Source: Euperipatoides rowelli
Taxonomy: Eukaryota > Onychophora > Udeonychophora > Euonychophora > Peripatopsidae
Length of the DNA: 10,027 bases
Reading direction: 5' to 3' (one strand)
Assembly: GCA_003024985.2 (NCBI GenBank)
Contig: PXIH01S0005462.1
Shown here: positions 1 through 7,688 of the stretch, piece by piece
How the letters are laid out: each line of letters begins with the position of its first letter
Position numbering within the stretch: the stretch's first letter is position 1
Position numbers and translations under genes: made by a program
Notes under the pieces: generated by a model
Told to the model about the DNA's origin: nothing
What the model saw: only the letters and a program-made list of their open reading frames with translations
Databases searched by the model: none

Positions 1-330
1 CAAAATATTACAACCAAAGAGAATCATTATAATATATTTATTTATGGTGATATCCAACATCATATCAGTTTAGAATTTTTTTTGAATCGAAACCAAGTAA
101 CACTGATCGGTAATAACTTTCCATTATTTGATATAGGTTTATATTCATTTTGTGCACCCAATTAAACTGGCCATTTTAAGAACAAATATTTTTTATGAGT
201 ATAATCTTCATAAACGGCGACCGTAGCTTGAGTTCGCATGCTGCCATGTTTGGTGAATCACATGTTTGTGTCGTTGGTGACACAGAGTATGTTTTCTTTC
301 TCTGTCAGTGATTGGCTTGTGATTTAATTT
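1..330. other. Non-coding AT-rich sequence, nothing recognised
   Basis: I see no reading frame of useful length, no RNA gene and no repeat shared with the rest of the window. The only structure is a short stem near 270-285 (gtgtc pairing with gacac), which is too small to interpret. Confidence 0.6.
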
Positions 331-331
331 T

Positions 332-399
332 TGAAAGATAAATTCTCAAAACGTTGAGGTCTATTCTACTACTGAGATTTATCGGAGAATTATCTTTCA
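332..399. repeat. Imperfect inverted repeat beside the minisatellite
   Basis: The arm at 332-347 (tgaaagataaattctc) pairs with 385-399 (gagaattatctttca), leaving one bulged base. The 37-base loop is 348-384. A perfect 12-base palindrome, ttctctagagaa, follows at 408-419. The string aagataaattc at 335-345 recurs inverted as gaatttatctt at 902-912, just beyond the minisatellite. The array may therefore be the interior of an older element with inverted ends. That last point is inference, and I see no target duplication. Confidence 0.5.
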
Positions 400-430
400 C
401 GTCGGTTTTCTCTAGAGAATGTATGACATG

Positions 431-912
431 AGAGAATTTATTGCAGACGTCAAATTCTCCTAATTCTCAGAGAAATTATCACAGGCATCAAATTCTCCTA
501 ATTCTCAGAGAAATTATCACAGGCATCAAATTGTCATAATTCTCAGAGTTTATCTCCTAATTCTCAGAGAAATTATCACAGGCATCAAATTCTCATAATT
601 CTCAGAGAGTTTATCTCCTAATTCTCAGAGAAATTATCACAGGCATCAAATTCTCATAATTCTCAGAGAATTTATCACAGGTGTCAAATTCTCCTAATTC
701 TCAGAGAATTTATCACAGGCATCAAATTCTCATAATTCTCAGAGAGTTTATCTCCTAATTCTCAGAGAAATTATCACAGGCATCAAATTCTCATAATTCT
801 TAGAGAATTTATCTCCTAAATCTCATAGAAATTATCACAGGCATGAAATTCTCATAATTCTCAGTCTTTATTACAGGTGTCAAATTCTCATAATTCTCAG
901 TGAATTTATCTT
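431..912. repeat. Minisatellite with 38-bp and 23-bp unit types
   Basis: Units starting at the agaga motif can be laid out as follows. Long units of 38 bp start at 431, 469, 507, 566, 627, 665, 703, 764 and 825. Short units of 21-23 bp start at 545, 604, 741 and 802. A 36-bp unit starts at 863 and a partial one at 899. The short unit equals the long unit minus about 15 bases (acaggcatcaaattc), a deletion flanked by the dinucleotide tc. Units join through a palindromic core, aattctc-a-gagaatt. The periods are not multiples of three and every frame is broken, so the array is non-coding. Unit identity is high on the left and decays at the right edge. Confidence 0.93.
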
Positions 913-1440
913 AAGTGAGTTCTCACCTTTACAACATCAAAAACATTTAAAATAAAAAAATATGGCTATTGTGTTCACTGGTTCATACTAAGTTTCCACC
1001 TTCATTTCTCACTCTTTGTAGCCTAACATTTTTTAGATTTTTTTAATTTTTCCTTTGGGTTTGAGTTTATTATCTATAAGTATCACAATCTAAATCTCCT
1101 AGCTTATCTTGGATTGGGCTAAACCTTTCAGTCAGACTTACATAAATAAACTAACATTTTGTGCTTTCTATAATAATTAAAATTATTGATTAGTTCAGTC
1201 AGCTATCAAATTTTAAAAATAAAATTGACAGTTATTTTATTTTATTTTTTTTATTGTCAAATTATTAGTTTTCCTTAAATTCCCCTTTTAATATAAATTT
1301 ACTGATATTCATTTTCAGTTTTTAAATGATTTATGATATGACTAGGCTTCTCCTTAAATCCGGAGTTGTTCATTCAAATAAACCAATAAATCCAAGAAAC
1401 CAACAAAAACCACTTCAAATAAAGTTATTGAAGTTAAATA
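913..1440. other. AT-rich non-coding stretch, nothing recognised
   Basis: There are no repeats shared with other parts of the window and no plausible gene. A weak inverted pair (attgaca near 1225 and tgtcaaat near 1254) flanks a T-rich loop and is probably chance. A plus-strand reading frame starting at 1326 runs into the C-rich block and has the composition of that block rather than of a protein. Confidence 0.5.
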
Positions 1441-1771
1441 TTACATCTAACCACTCAACCCTATTCACGGCCCAACCCTCCTCTCCCATTCTATCAATAT
1501 TTTTTTTACCCAAACAATCCACTCCTCTGCCCCCCTCTAAACCTAACCAATTAACTAAAACCTCTTTCACATCACCTATACCACTCCATCCCCCCTTTTC
1601 TACAATCTTATCCCTTCCTATCTCTAAACCTTTATAGTATAATATATGAGAATGCTGCTCTTCTTGTGCCATCTTGTGGCATTGTAGAATAATAATACAA
1701 ACTCCAAGAAGCAAATAAATTTTAATTTTGTAATTACATGTGGCAGGTGTAATTGATAAGAGATTGTCCAT
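1415..1771 (-). pseudogene. Doubtful minus-strand reading frame, possible LINE remnant
   Basis: An open frame of 118 codons runs on the minus strand from ATG at 1771 to TGA at 1415-1417. An internal ATG would give a shorter product starting MAQEEQ. Its C-terminal half has the pattern LVNWLGLE, then KKNIDRMGEEG, then LDVIFNF. This loosely recalls the layout of nucleic-acid-binding ORF1 proteins of animal LINEs, in which a helix ending in LGL is followed by an RMG-type motif and a closing hydrophobic strand. That resemblance is pattern recognition from memory and is weak. The frame stays open largely because the minus strand is C-poor and G-rich over 1441-1635, so it may simply be a compositional artefact. 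No reverse transcriptase or endonuclease follows it. Confidence 0.2.
1441..1635. other. Block almost devoid of G on the plus strand
   Basis: By hand count these 195 bases contain 3 G against about 78 C, the rest being A and T. The flanks return to ordinary composition with G present. This is a compositional domain rather than a simple repeat, because I see no repeating unit. Possible explanations are an ancient strand-asymmetric simple sequence, a degraded C-poor retroelement gene read from the minus strand, or strand-biased cytosine deamination. The sequence alone does not decide between them. Confidence 0.85.
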
Positions 1772-2281
1772 TATACAATTATATTACTCTGGCAAAGAAA
1801 GAATTTCACATGAGGCAGCTGAAAGAAAATACAATAAGTGCACTGCAAACTAATTAATATGTCAATAGACCTTCAAGAATTATTATAGACATCATGAAGG
1901 TTGACAACACACACATGTCAACTGTTTTATCTCAAGTCAAACTTCCAGTTGTTTGTGCATTATTATTCTTCAAGTATTTAATAAACCAGTTTAGAAAATG
2001 AAAATATTTTCAATTTTATTAAACATCTTTATTAATCAGCAATAGTTTAAATCTCCATCTTTTTTTTCTGTCTGTAAACCGCTTGGAACTGTTACTAGGA
2101 TTTTCATATAATTTTGGCAATATCATATCTAATGTTTTTAGAGTTTGTTGTCTGAATATAATGTATCCTGTCTTTCTCATTTAATGTGTATTTATGCCCT
2201 TTAAGAGGCAATATTTATTTAGATAAGGTCTCTCTGGTATATAGCATCTCCGGTCTGATGTAGTACAACAGGTAATAAGGC
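1772..2281. other. Non-coding stretch, nothing recognised
   Basis: This is AT-rich sequence with scattered short homopolymers and a brief CA run near 1906. I see no reading frame, repeat or RNA gene here that I can support. Confidence 0.5.
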
Positions 2282-2603
2282 CAGCGACACACAGAACGAT
2301 GCACTAACTCGTGTTACCTCGCGATGACTTTAAAGAACATAGGTTGCAAAGTGCTGCGCCTCACTCGAAAGCGTGGTGATTTTACGTTGACCTATGGTGG
2401 TTTTTGGTGGAAATATATATTTAAAAATTATTGCGTCAACTCGCGGTGAAACCACACCCACTTTTTTATACAACATTGCCCAAGTTTAAAAACTACCGCG
2501 AGGTAATGTTCATTGTGTGTGACATTTATTTTATTTTTCACCTAATTTTATCGCGAGCCAACATGAGGCAACACGAGTTATGGTAGCACTCTGTGTCTCG
2601 CTC
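2282..2603. mobile_element. MITE-like element with long imperfect inverted ends
   Basis: The left end (2283-2324) and right end (2551-2602) are imperfect inverted repeats. agcgacacacag matches the reverse complement of ctgtgtctcgct at 11 of 12 positions, and taactcgtgtt (2305-2315) matches aacacgagtta (2570-2580) perfectly. The right arm holds an extra 8-10 bases before its gcga motif. A further inverted copy of ttacctcgcg (2314-2323) lies at 2497-2506, and cataggt/acctatg pair at about 2339-2345 and 2390-2396, so the interior is self-complementary too. The block is more GC- and CpG-rich than its surroundings. There is no coding capacity. I could not find a clean target-site duplication, so the outer limits and the superfamily are uncertain. 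Confidence 0.75.
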
Positions 2604-2651
2604 TATTATTCATTCACTCTTTTTATCTATATACATTAAATAAAATCAAAT

Positions 2652-2697
2652 GTCTGTCTGTACATATCTTGTCTATAGAAGATATGTACAGACAGAC
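2652..2697. repeat. Perfect 19-bp hairpin with 8-base loop
   Basis: The arm at 2652-2670 pairs without mismatch with 2679-2697, enclosing the loop gtctatag (2671-2678). The arms carry the tctgtctgta motif common at the start of many invertebrate repeats. The hairpin directly precedes the first copy of the diverged 147-bp repeat and may be one end of that repeat family. Confidence 0.85.
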
Positions 2698-2700
2698 CGA

Positions 2701-2988
2701 TCTGGACCAAATTTGGCATAGTTACTCTCTAGAAACCAGAGCAAAATATAGTCTAACACTGATGCACTTGTGCAGACATTTTTTCTTAGAAGTTGGGGTT
2801 AACACATACATTTTTTCATTCTATACAATCCTAAAGCCTTGGACCAATCTTGACCAAATTTGGCACAGTTACTCTCTAGGACCCAGCAGAAAATAGCTAC
2901 CATTAAATCTGATGACACCACTGCAGGACATGTGCATACAGTTTTTCTTATAACTTGGGTTTAACATAGATGGTTTACATATAAGAAA
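2701..2988. repeat. Two diverged copies of a roughly 147-bp repeat
   Basis: Copy A starts at 2701 and copy B at 2848. Both share a block reading gaccaaatttggca then agttactctctag, followed by diverged but alignable pieces: cagagcaaaata versus cagcagaaaata, cacttgtgcagaca versus ggacatgtgcatac, and tttttcttagaagttggg versus tttttcttataacttggg. The family looks like a dispersed repeat of the kind that starts with a tctgtctgt motif and a 'gaccaaatttggca' block, which I believe occurs widely in invertebrate genomes. The name and class are unknown to me. A 75-codon plus-strand frame across both copies is a by-product of the repeat. Confidence 0.75.
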
Positions 2989-3054
2989 CCTAGCAATACT
3001 GGGCACTTTAAGCTTATAAAATATATAGCATAAACATTTTGGTATAATTTTTTT

Positions 3055-3165
3055 TATGATCGTTTCCTACCTATAGGAAAAAAGCTTACAAGATGATCAT
3101 AGTATCCGTCTGTCTGTATCTCTCACCCTCCTCTACACACACACATGAAATTTGAAATCTTTGAC
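3055..3165. repeat. Small hairpins and short simple-sequence tract
   Basis: tatgatc (3055-3061) pairs with gatcata (3095-3101). Inside it tttccta (3063-3069) pairs with taggaaa (3074-3080) across a 4-base loop. A tctgtctgtat motif near 3110 recalls the one at 2653, and a pyrimidine-rich tract ending in a CA run follows. This could be the far end of the composite repeat that starts at 2652, but I cannot show that. Confidence 0.4.
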
Positions 3166-3700
3166 CGATATTAAATTTTATAAAGTGATTCAAATCCTCA
3201 AGGGAAATCCTGAATGTTGCAGTTAGCATGAGGAGGGGGGGGGGACTTTAGTGCCGTCAGTGCTTATATAACTGTCGTATTCTTAAATTACTTTGGATTG
3301 GACTCGGGCAAAAATATGTTGCCAGGAATTGGTAGAGGTTTCTATTGTCAGACACCATATCATTTACCGGGGTTTTTATTTTAACCCTTTAAAATCAACA
3401 ATTGTGGAAATTGTGTGAAAAATCATTTGTTGTGATGTGTGTCACATGCACATTATCACTCAATAGTCCATTTCGTTTAAATCCTATTTAGAGTTGGCAT
3501 TAAAACAAATTTCAAAGTGAAATGCCAGATTTCATATTACAAACTTGAGTGGTTTATTACACATATAAAAATGTTGTAAACATATTTTATAACTACTAGT
3601 AAATAAATTCATAATACAATATAATAATTTAAAATAAATTGTAATTTGTTACTTTAAATTAAAATTTATTAGACATTTTTATACCAGCCTGACATGAAAA
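3166..3700. other. Non-coding stretch with a G10 run
   Basis: The only notable items are a run of ten G at 3235-3244 and a weak hairpin near 3495-3530 (tggcatt pairing with aatgcca). No reading frame or RNA gene is apparent. Confidence 0.5.
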
Positions 3701-3804
3701 TGGTATCATACATAGACAATTCCACATTGCTTATGTATCTATGCCCCAACCCTAAGATAATCAAAAGGTATCAAACCTTTTTTTATCATGATTTATTATT
3801 TTAT

Positions 3805-3847
3805 TTACATTCTTAACCCTCATCCCAACCTGAACCCTAACTCCTAC
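3805..3847 (+). repeat. Degenerate CCTAAC hexamer core, copy 1
   Basis: ttacattcttaac (3805-3817) matches ttacagtcctaac of the two other cores at 11 of 13 positions. It leads into hexamers cttaac, cctcat, cccaac, ctgaac, cctaac, tcctac. As in the cores at 5768 and 8267, the fourth hexamer is ctgaa(c/t). This common error argues for shared descent rather than independent telomere-like repeats. The surrounding 3690-3930 region has only weak inverted ends (ggtatcat near 3702 and its loose complement near 3925), so element limits are not defined. Confidence 0.6.
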
Positions 3848-3869
3848 TACGTATAAAACAAATTCATAG

Positions 3870-3870
3870 N
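3870..3870. other. Single ambiguous base (n)
   Basis: This is the only unresolved base in the window. It lies 23 bases after the hexamer core and probably marks an uncertain base call. Confidence 0.95.
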
Positions 3871-3930
3871 GCAGTATTTGACTATAAGTATATACAAACA
3901 TTATAGGGGACTACAAATGAAATACCCTTG

Positions 3931-4787
3931 AAAATATTCATAATACTGGATAAGTTTCATATACTAATATTATATTACAGAAGATTTTTTTTTTGTAATA
4001 TACGTACATTTTTCTTTTCTATTCTAAAACACTTTTGATTGTCAAATAATTTTTTAATTTAATTTATATTTGGTTTTGTTATTTCGCTCATTAGACTCAC
4101 TAAACTGTGTCAAATCATACAGAGAAATGCTTAATAAGAAATAAGTATTTAATTTTTATAAATGTTAGCTGAATGAAAACTAAAGATTTCGGATCTTCAT
4201 TACCGGAGTGTTCCAAAACCTATACAAAAAAACATAGTTCTAAATCTAACTTGTCCAGTGTAATGCTCGAGTAATAGTTTAAATCTTGCGTTGAAACGTC
4301 TCTATATTACAGCTTTAAATTCACAATAAACTCACGAGGTTTATCCTTAGAATTTCTATTTTTAATAAACAGTTTTCATAATTAATAAATTTGTTCTATA
4401 CACATTTCCTAGAACTATTAGTAAAGCATTTTTTGCTAAATGGATTATACTTAGATCTAATCCTATATAATGAAATCAAAATGGTCAGTCACCTTTATAG
4501 AAAAGCGCAAGTGCAAAATAATCATACGCTGTGATTTCACGTTCTTAGATTTAGATATTATTATTAGCGATTATTATTATTAAAAAACTAGAAATAAAAT
4601 TGTGAATAAACTAGCGTTTATCGGTTTGATTTCACACATTTAGATAAAAAATTTATTATTATTATTTATTATGAAACAATAAGATAAGATATATACTGTA
4701 AGACAGATTGAGATAATAAAAATCACATACATTTTTTATTAAGAGATTTATATTTTTAATGCTTTCTAAAATGATTTTAGGAATATA
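3931..4787. other. AT-rich non-coding stretch with a faint duplication
   Basis: tgatttcac occurs at 4532-4540 and again at 4627-4635, each followed by a ttagat motif and then att/tta-rich sequence. This suggests an old duplication of about 95 bp, much decayed. Otherwise I see nothing. Confidence 0.4.
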
Positions 4788-4845
4788 GGGGAGGGATGGG
4801 GAGAGAGGCTCTCAGGGGATGGAGGGATGGGGTAAGGGGAGGGGG
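4788..4845 (+). other. Potential G-quadruplex tract
   Basis: G runs lie at 4788-4791, 4793-4795, 4798-4801, 4815-4818, 4824-4826, 4829-4832, 4836-4839 and 4841-4845. From 4815 onward there are five runs of at least three G, separated by 1 to 5 bases, which fits the usual sequence rule for an intramolecular quadruplex. The tract stands out sharply from its AT-rich flanks. No promoter or gene is visible beside it. Confidence 0.7.
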
Positions 4846-4849
4846 TTGG

Positions 4850-5690
4850 AGATATCTAGAACCCTGTTGTATTTCACTTCACGAGGTTTTTTTTCAACTA
4901 GTTATACTATAATTTATTGATTATATTTTAGAAAGAAATTTTACCCCCTTAAATTATTTTACGTATTTTTTTTACTTTATTTGTATTTATCAATTATTGT
5001 TTTTATCATTTATGAATTTTGGTTTTAGATTGTCTAAAGACATTTCTCTTTCACTCTTGCACATTATGAAATCGTCTTAGACTATTTTCCTACATGTATT
5101 TACTGTATTTGTTTTCTGTTAAAAGACTCGAGTTAATCAAAGCAGAATGAGAGTCATCTCTGCATTACTGCCTAGTGCATTTTCATGTATATGTTAATTT
5201 GTAAATAAGCTGCTAATCACTCTTCTATTTTTTTTTTTACTTTCAAAATCAGTATTGCCCGCCCTTTTCCCAACTAATGAGCATTAAACAACTACGGAGT
5301 TCTAAAATAAATAAATAAAAAAATAACTAATTTTAAAACCACACAAACTTGCTGAAATTCCGTGATATGAGCCCGGATGACTTGATTCTTATAATAGGAG
5401 TCAGTTAACCCTTTGTTGATATGGATTGAAACCATTATTGGAATCACAATTTAGTCGTATTTCTTCCATTGCTTCTTTTGCCCCCCATTTAAGCAGAATC
5501 CGTTAACTTAATGGGTATGAATAAAACAAGAGGTCAAAGTTAATATTTTTTAATTTTACTTAAATGTTAATATTTAAATAATTTAAATTGTTGATTTTTT
5601 TATGGGTGTATTCGCATCAAAAGTAATTAACTTAGGAATATTAATCTCTTCATTTCTATGATATGTATAGTACAATTTATATAGTAGATA
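4850..5690. other. AT-rich non-coding stretch, nothing recognised
   Basis: It holds poly-T and poly-A tracts and no reading frame, repeat or RNA gene that I can support. Confidence 0.5.
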
Positions 5691-5698
5691 GATTTAAC
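5691..5698. repeat. Left target-site duplication (gatttaac)
   Basis: This matches 7043-7050 exactly. The copies abut the outer edges of the inverted ends of the 5699-7042 element and therefore fix its limits. Confidence 0.8.
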
Positions 5699-5767
5699 AC
5701 CAGAACCTAGAAACGGGGCCCAATAAGTGATATTTTTAGTAAATGGATATCAGCTTTATTTTATTAA

Positions 5768-5822
5768 TTACAGTCCTAACTTTACCCTAACCCTGAATCT
5801 TAACTTCTAGAGGCGAAATAAT
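5768..5822 (+). repeat. Degenerate CCTAAC hexamer core, copy 2
   Basis: ttacagtcctaac (5768-5780) is identical to 8267-8279. The hexamers cctaac, tttacc, ctaacc, ctgaat, cttaac follow, then ctagaggcgaaataat (5807-5822), which matches 8309-8324 at 14 of 16 positions. The core sits inside the outer element, immediately left of the nested insertion. Confidence 0.85.
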
Positions 5823-5965
5823 CATTTGTTTAGATTCCGTTATCTGCCCACCAATATTATTATTATTTCAGTCTTTTTTTTTTTTCATTCTTGGTTTATT
5901 AATAGCATTAAGTATTTTTTAAACATATTAGTTATTTAAATAATTTGAATAAATAATATAGTTTG

Positions 5966-6309
5966 TTAATGTAGGGATTATATTTTCATTATAATTCATT
6001 TTTTTCTATTATTGTAATGGCTTAGAATATCCCGGTACTAAAACTTAATAAATATATAATACACCCTTCATCCATCCAAATATCCTTGAAAATAATTTGA
6101 AGAGTAAACATATAAACAATTTCAATAAATAGTTTACTTACTTAATATGAGGATTATATTTTCATTATTGTCAAGTCATTTCTATCATCATAATGGCTGA
6201 AAATATCACGGTTAATAAAACTTCATATCGTGATGGCTTAAAATATCACAGTAATAAAATTTCTTAAATATATAATACACCCTTCATCCATCCAAATATC
6301 CTTGAAAAT
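5966..6309. repeat. Direct duplication inside the nested element
   Basis: Copy A (5966-6093) and copy B (6142-6309) both begin with ttaat, then ggattatattttcatta. They end with 45 identical bases (6049-6093 and 6265-6309) that include cacccttcatccatccaaat. Copy B is longer because a 40-bp piece starting atggct (6193 and 6233) is itself duplicated. The middle parts are diverged while the 3' 45 bases are identical. Confidence 0.88.
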
Positions 6310-6337
6310 TAGGGGGAGGGTTCAGGGTAGTGTGAAG
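6308..6337 (-). repeat. Degenerate hexamer core, inverted partial copy
   Basis: On the minus strand this reads cttcac, actacc, ctgaac, cctccc, cctaat. It resembles the other hexamer cores, including the ctgaac unit, but lacks the conserved ctagagg flank. It may be related or may have arisen independently. Confidence 0.35.
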
Positions 6338-6667
6338 TTTAGATATCTAAATAAAAAAATTAAAAAAATGCGGTGATATCGAACAAAAAAAAATGGAACA
6401 TTTTATTACGATGGAAACTGTATTTTAAAATCTCGCCGACTGGTGAGACAAATTGTACAATTCCGGGTTTACTGTGTGGTTTAGTTTTAGTTTTTATTCA
6501 TTCTGAAAAATAATTTTTTTAATCTTATTATGGTTTATTAGTTTTAAAAAATTTAAAATGAAAAATATTTTCAAGGATAAACTCTATAAATATATAAATA
6601 ATACTATAATTCAAAATGCAAATTTCCATTTTTATGTTTTTGTTAATATCCAGGTCATAATATCGTA
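6338..6667. other. AT-rich interior of the nested element
   Basis: attttcaaggata (6567-6579) is the inverse of the end of both copies of the neighbouring direct duplication, and similar AT-rich sequence follows. This suggests a decayed inverted copy. No reading frame is present. Confidence 0.4.
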
Positions 6668-6865
6668 TCATTTATTTGATTGATAAATGAGTTGTTGATA
6701 TGCCATTCGCTGTACATTGTTTTCTGGGAAAAATCTATCTTCTCGTAATTCTATCAGAAGATTAACTTTCCCGGTATCAACTGCATATTGGTGGAGGGAT
6801 ATGAGATCTGGTGAGTAAACTGCACCAGATTGTATGCTAAAAGGGTTTCGCTTTTTAGCATGCAA
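6668..6865 (-). pseudogene. Short minus-strand frame, possible coding remnant
   Basis: A 65-codon frame runs from ATG at 6865 to TGA at 6668. Residues from about 15 to 65 (SPDLISLHQYAVDTGK, then LLIELREDRFFPENN, then VQRMAYQQLIYQ) have a balanced amino-acid mix that looks more protein-like than other frames in this window, and codon composition is varied. I do not recognise the family. The first codons overlap the inverted-repeat structure at 6799-6898, so the true start, if any, is doubtful. A minus-strand tttag just after codon 10 could be a splice acceptor, making the rest a relic exon. Its position inside a transposon suggests either a transposase fragment or a captured exon. Chance remains possible. 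Confidence 0.25.
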
Positions 6866-6898
6866 TTACAGTAATTGTTTATTCACCAGATCTCATAT
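6799..6898. repeat. 22-bp inverted repeat enclosing two smaller hairpins
   Basis: The arm at 6799-6820 pairs with 6877-6898 at 21 of 22 positions; its central part is atgagatctggtga. Between the arms, atgctaaaa (6834-6842) pairs perfectly with ttttagcat (6853-6861), and caattac (6863-6869) pairs with gtaattg (6871-6877). The region could form a branched cruciform. It lies just inside the right end of the nested element, where some transposons keep subterminal protein-binding repeats. Confidence 0.88.
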
Positions 6899-7042
6899 TT
6901 TTCCAGGAAATAGTGGTGGGCAGATAACGGAATCTGACCAATCCTTTTTTGATCGATTTTAATCATTTGTGGTCAGAAATATATGCGCAATGTTAAAAAC
7001 ACGGTCATTGTTGCTTATTGGGCCCCGTTTCTAGACACTTCT

Positions 7043-7050
7043 GATTTAAC
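7043..7050. repeat. Right target-site duplication (gatttaac)
   Basis: It is identical to 5691-5698 and directly abuts the right end of the outer element. Confidence 0.8.
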
Positions 7051-7688
7051 CATTAGCTTATACGTTTGTGATTAAAAAGGTTTAATTTTAATCCACATAG
7101 AAGCTCCACATTTTTTAAATTATCTTTCCACTTCTAAAGACCAAATAGAGGCATTTGAGTGTTTTTATAAAAATGGCCTAATTCCTTATCATTAAATTTT
7201 AGTATTATTTTATTGCATGCAAATAAGATATATATATTATAACCCTTTTACTCCAGATTTTTCTATCTAATAATCTAAAACTTTAGGCTTAAGATGTTGA
7301 GACTGGTACAGATTGATTTATACTTACTTTACAGGCAATTAGGTGTATCTGTTTTGATAATCTAATCTATGGTGTTATTAATGAACTGCTATTCTTTTTT
7401 TATCATGAAATAAAAAAAGTGGTATGTTATCAATTCACACGGTTAGCATAAACTCACCCTATTGTCTCTTGTTCCTTTGAACTACTGTATGTTATTCCCC
7501 TTGTCCTTTGCGATTGTCCATAGAACTTCTCAAGGATATAATGTGCTATGCATTAGGAAGTGACCAAATTCTAAACAGTCACATGATCTTTTCTTGTACT
7601 CATAGATTGACAACATATTTGTACTTTACAATGAAATATTGCCATAAACTGTCAGCGGCTCAGCACATTATCTGTCTCTGTTTTTATC
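7051..7688. other. Non-coding stretch, nothing recognised
   Basis: There is no repeat or RNA gene. A plus-strand frame from 7508 crosses the T19 run and enters the tandem repeat, which marks it as spurious. Confidence 0.5.

Larger units (their letters stand above)
5828..6939. mobile_element. Nested element with ATCTGCCCACCA inverted ends
   Basis: The left end (5828-5853, gtttagattcc then gttatctgcccacca) is the near-perfect inverse of the right end (6914-6939, tggtgggcagataac then ggaatctgacc). The flanking 8-mers aatcattt (5820-5827) and aatccttt (6940-6947) differ by one base and are a candidate target duplication. A competing reading uses the longer exact repeat taatcatttgt at 5819-5829 and 6960-6970, which would move the right edge about 20 bases outward. 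The same ends occur at 8153-8401. The interior holds a partly duplicated segment, an inverted hexamer core, a strong hairpin and a short minus-strand frame, but no recognisable transposase. Confidence 0.8.
5699..7042. mobile_element. DNA transposon-like element with 8-bp target duplication, carrying a nested insertion
   Basis: The ends are inverted repeats. The 21 bases at 5707-5727 (ctagaaacgg followed by ggcccaataag) are perfectly complementary to 7014-7034. The outermost 8 bases on each side are partly conserved, and both ends reach the duplicated gatttaac at the same distance. An 8-bp duplication is characteristic of hAT-type elements, although a few other DNA transposon groups also make 8-bp duplications. 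If the nested element at 5828-6939 and its duplication are subtracted, about 224 bp remain, the size of a non-autonomous MITE. The remaining interior holds the degenerate hexamer core at 5768-5822. No transposase is present. Confidence 0.82.

Noticed and set aside
431-912. CRISPR-like alternation of repeats and spacers
   Set aside because: The supposed spacers are themselves repeated and the units are contiguous variants of one sequence. The setting is an animal-like genome with no cas genes.
1326-1637. 103-codon plus-strand frame rich in Pro, Ser, Leu and Thr
   Set aside because: Its composition follows directly from the G-free, C-rich block, and nothing else suggests a gene.
2669-2896. 75-codon plus-strand frame
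   Set aside because: It spans two copies of a non-coding repeat and contains the same peptide twice (LDQIWHSYSL) purely because the DNA is duplicated.
5691-5698. piggyBac-type TTAA target site within gatttaac
   Set aside because: TTAA does not abut both inverted ends symmetrically, whereas the full 8-bp repeat does.
5775-5804. Interstitial telomere repeat
   Set aside because: The hexamers are few and degenerate, sit inside a transposon with defined ends, and share a fixed pattern with the other core copies. Transposon descent explains them better than a telomere relic.
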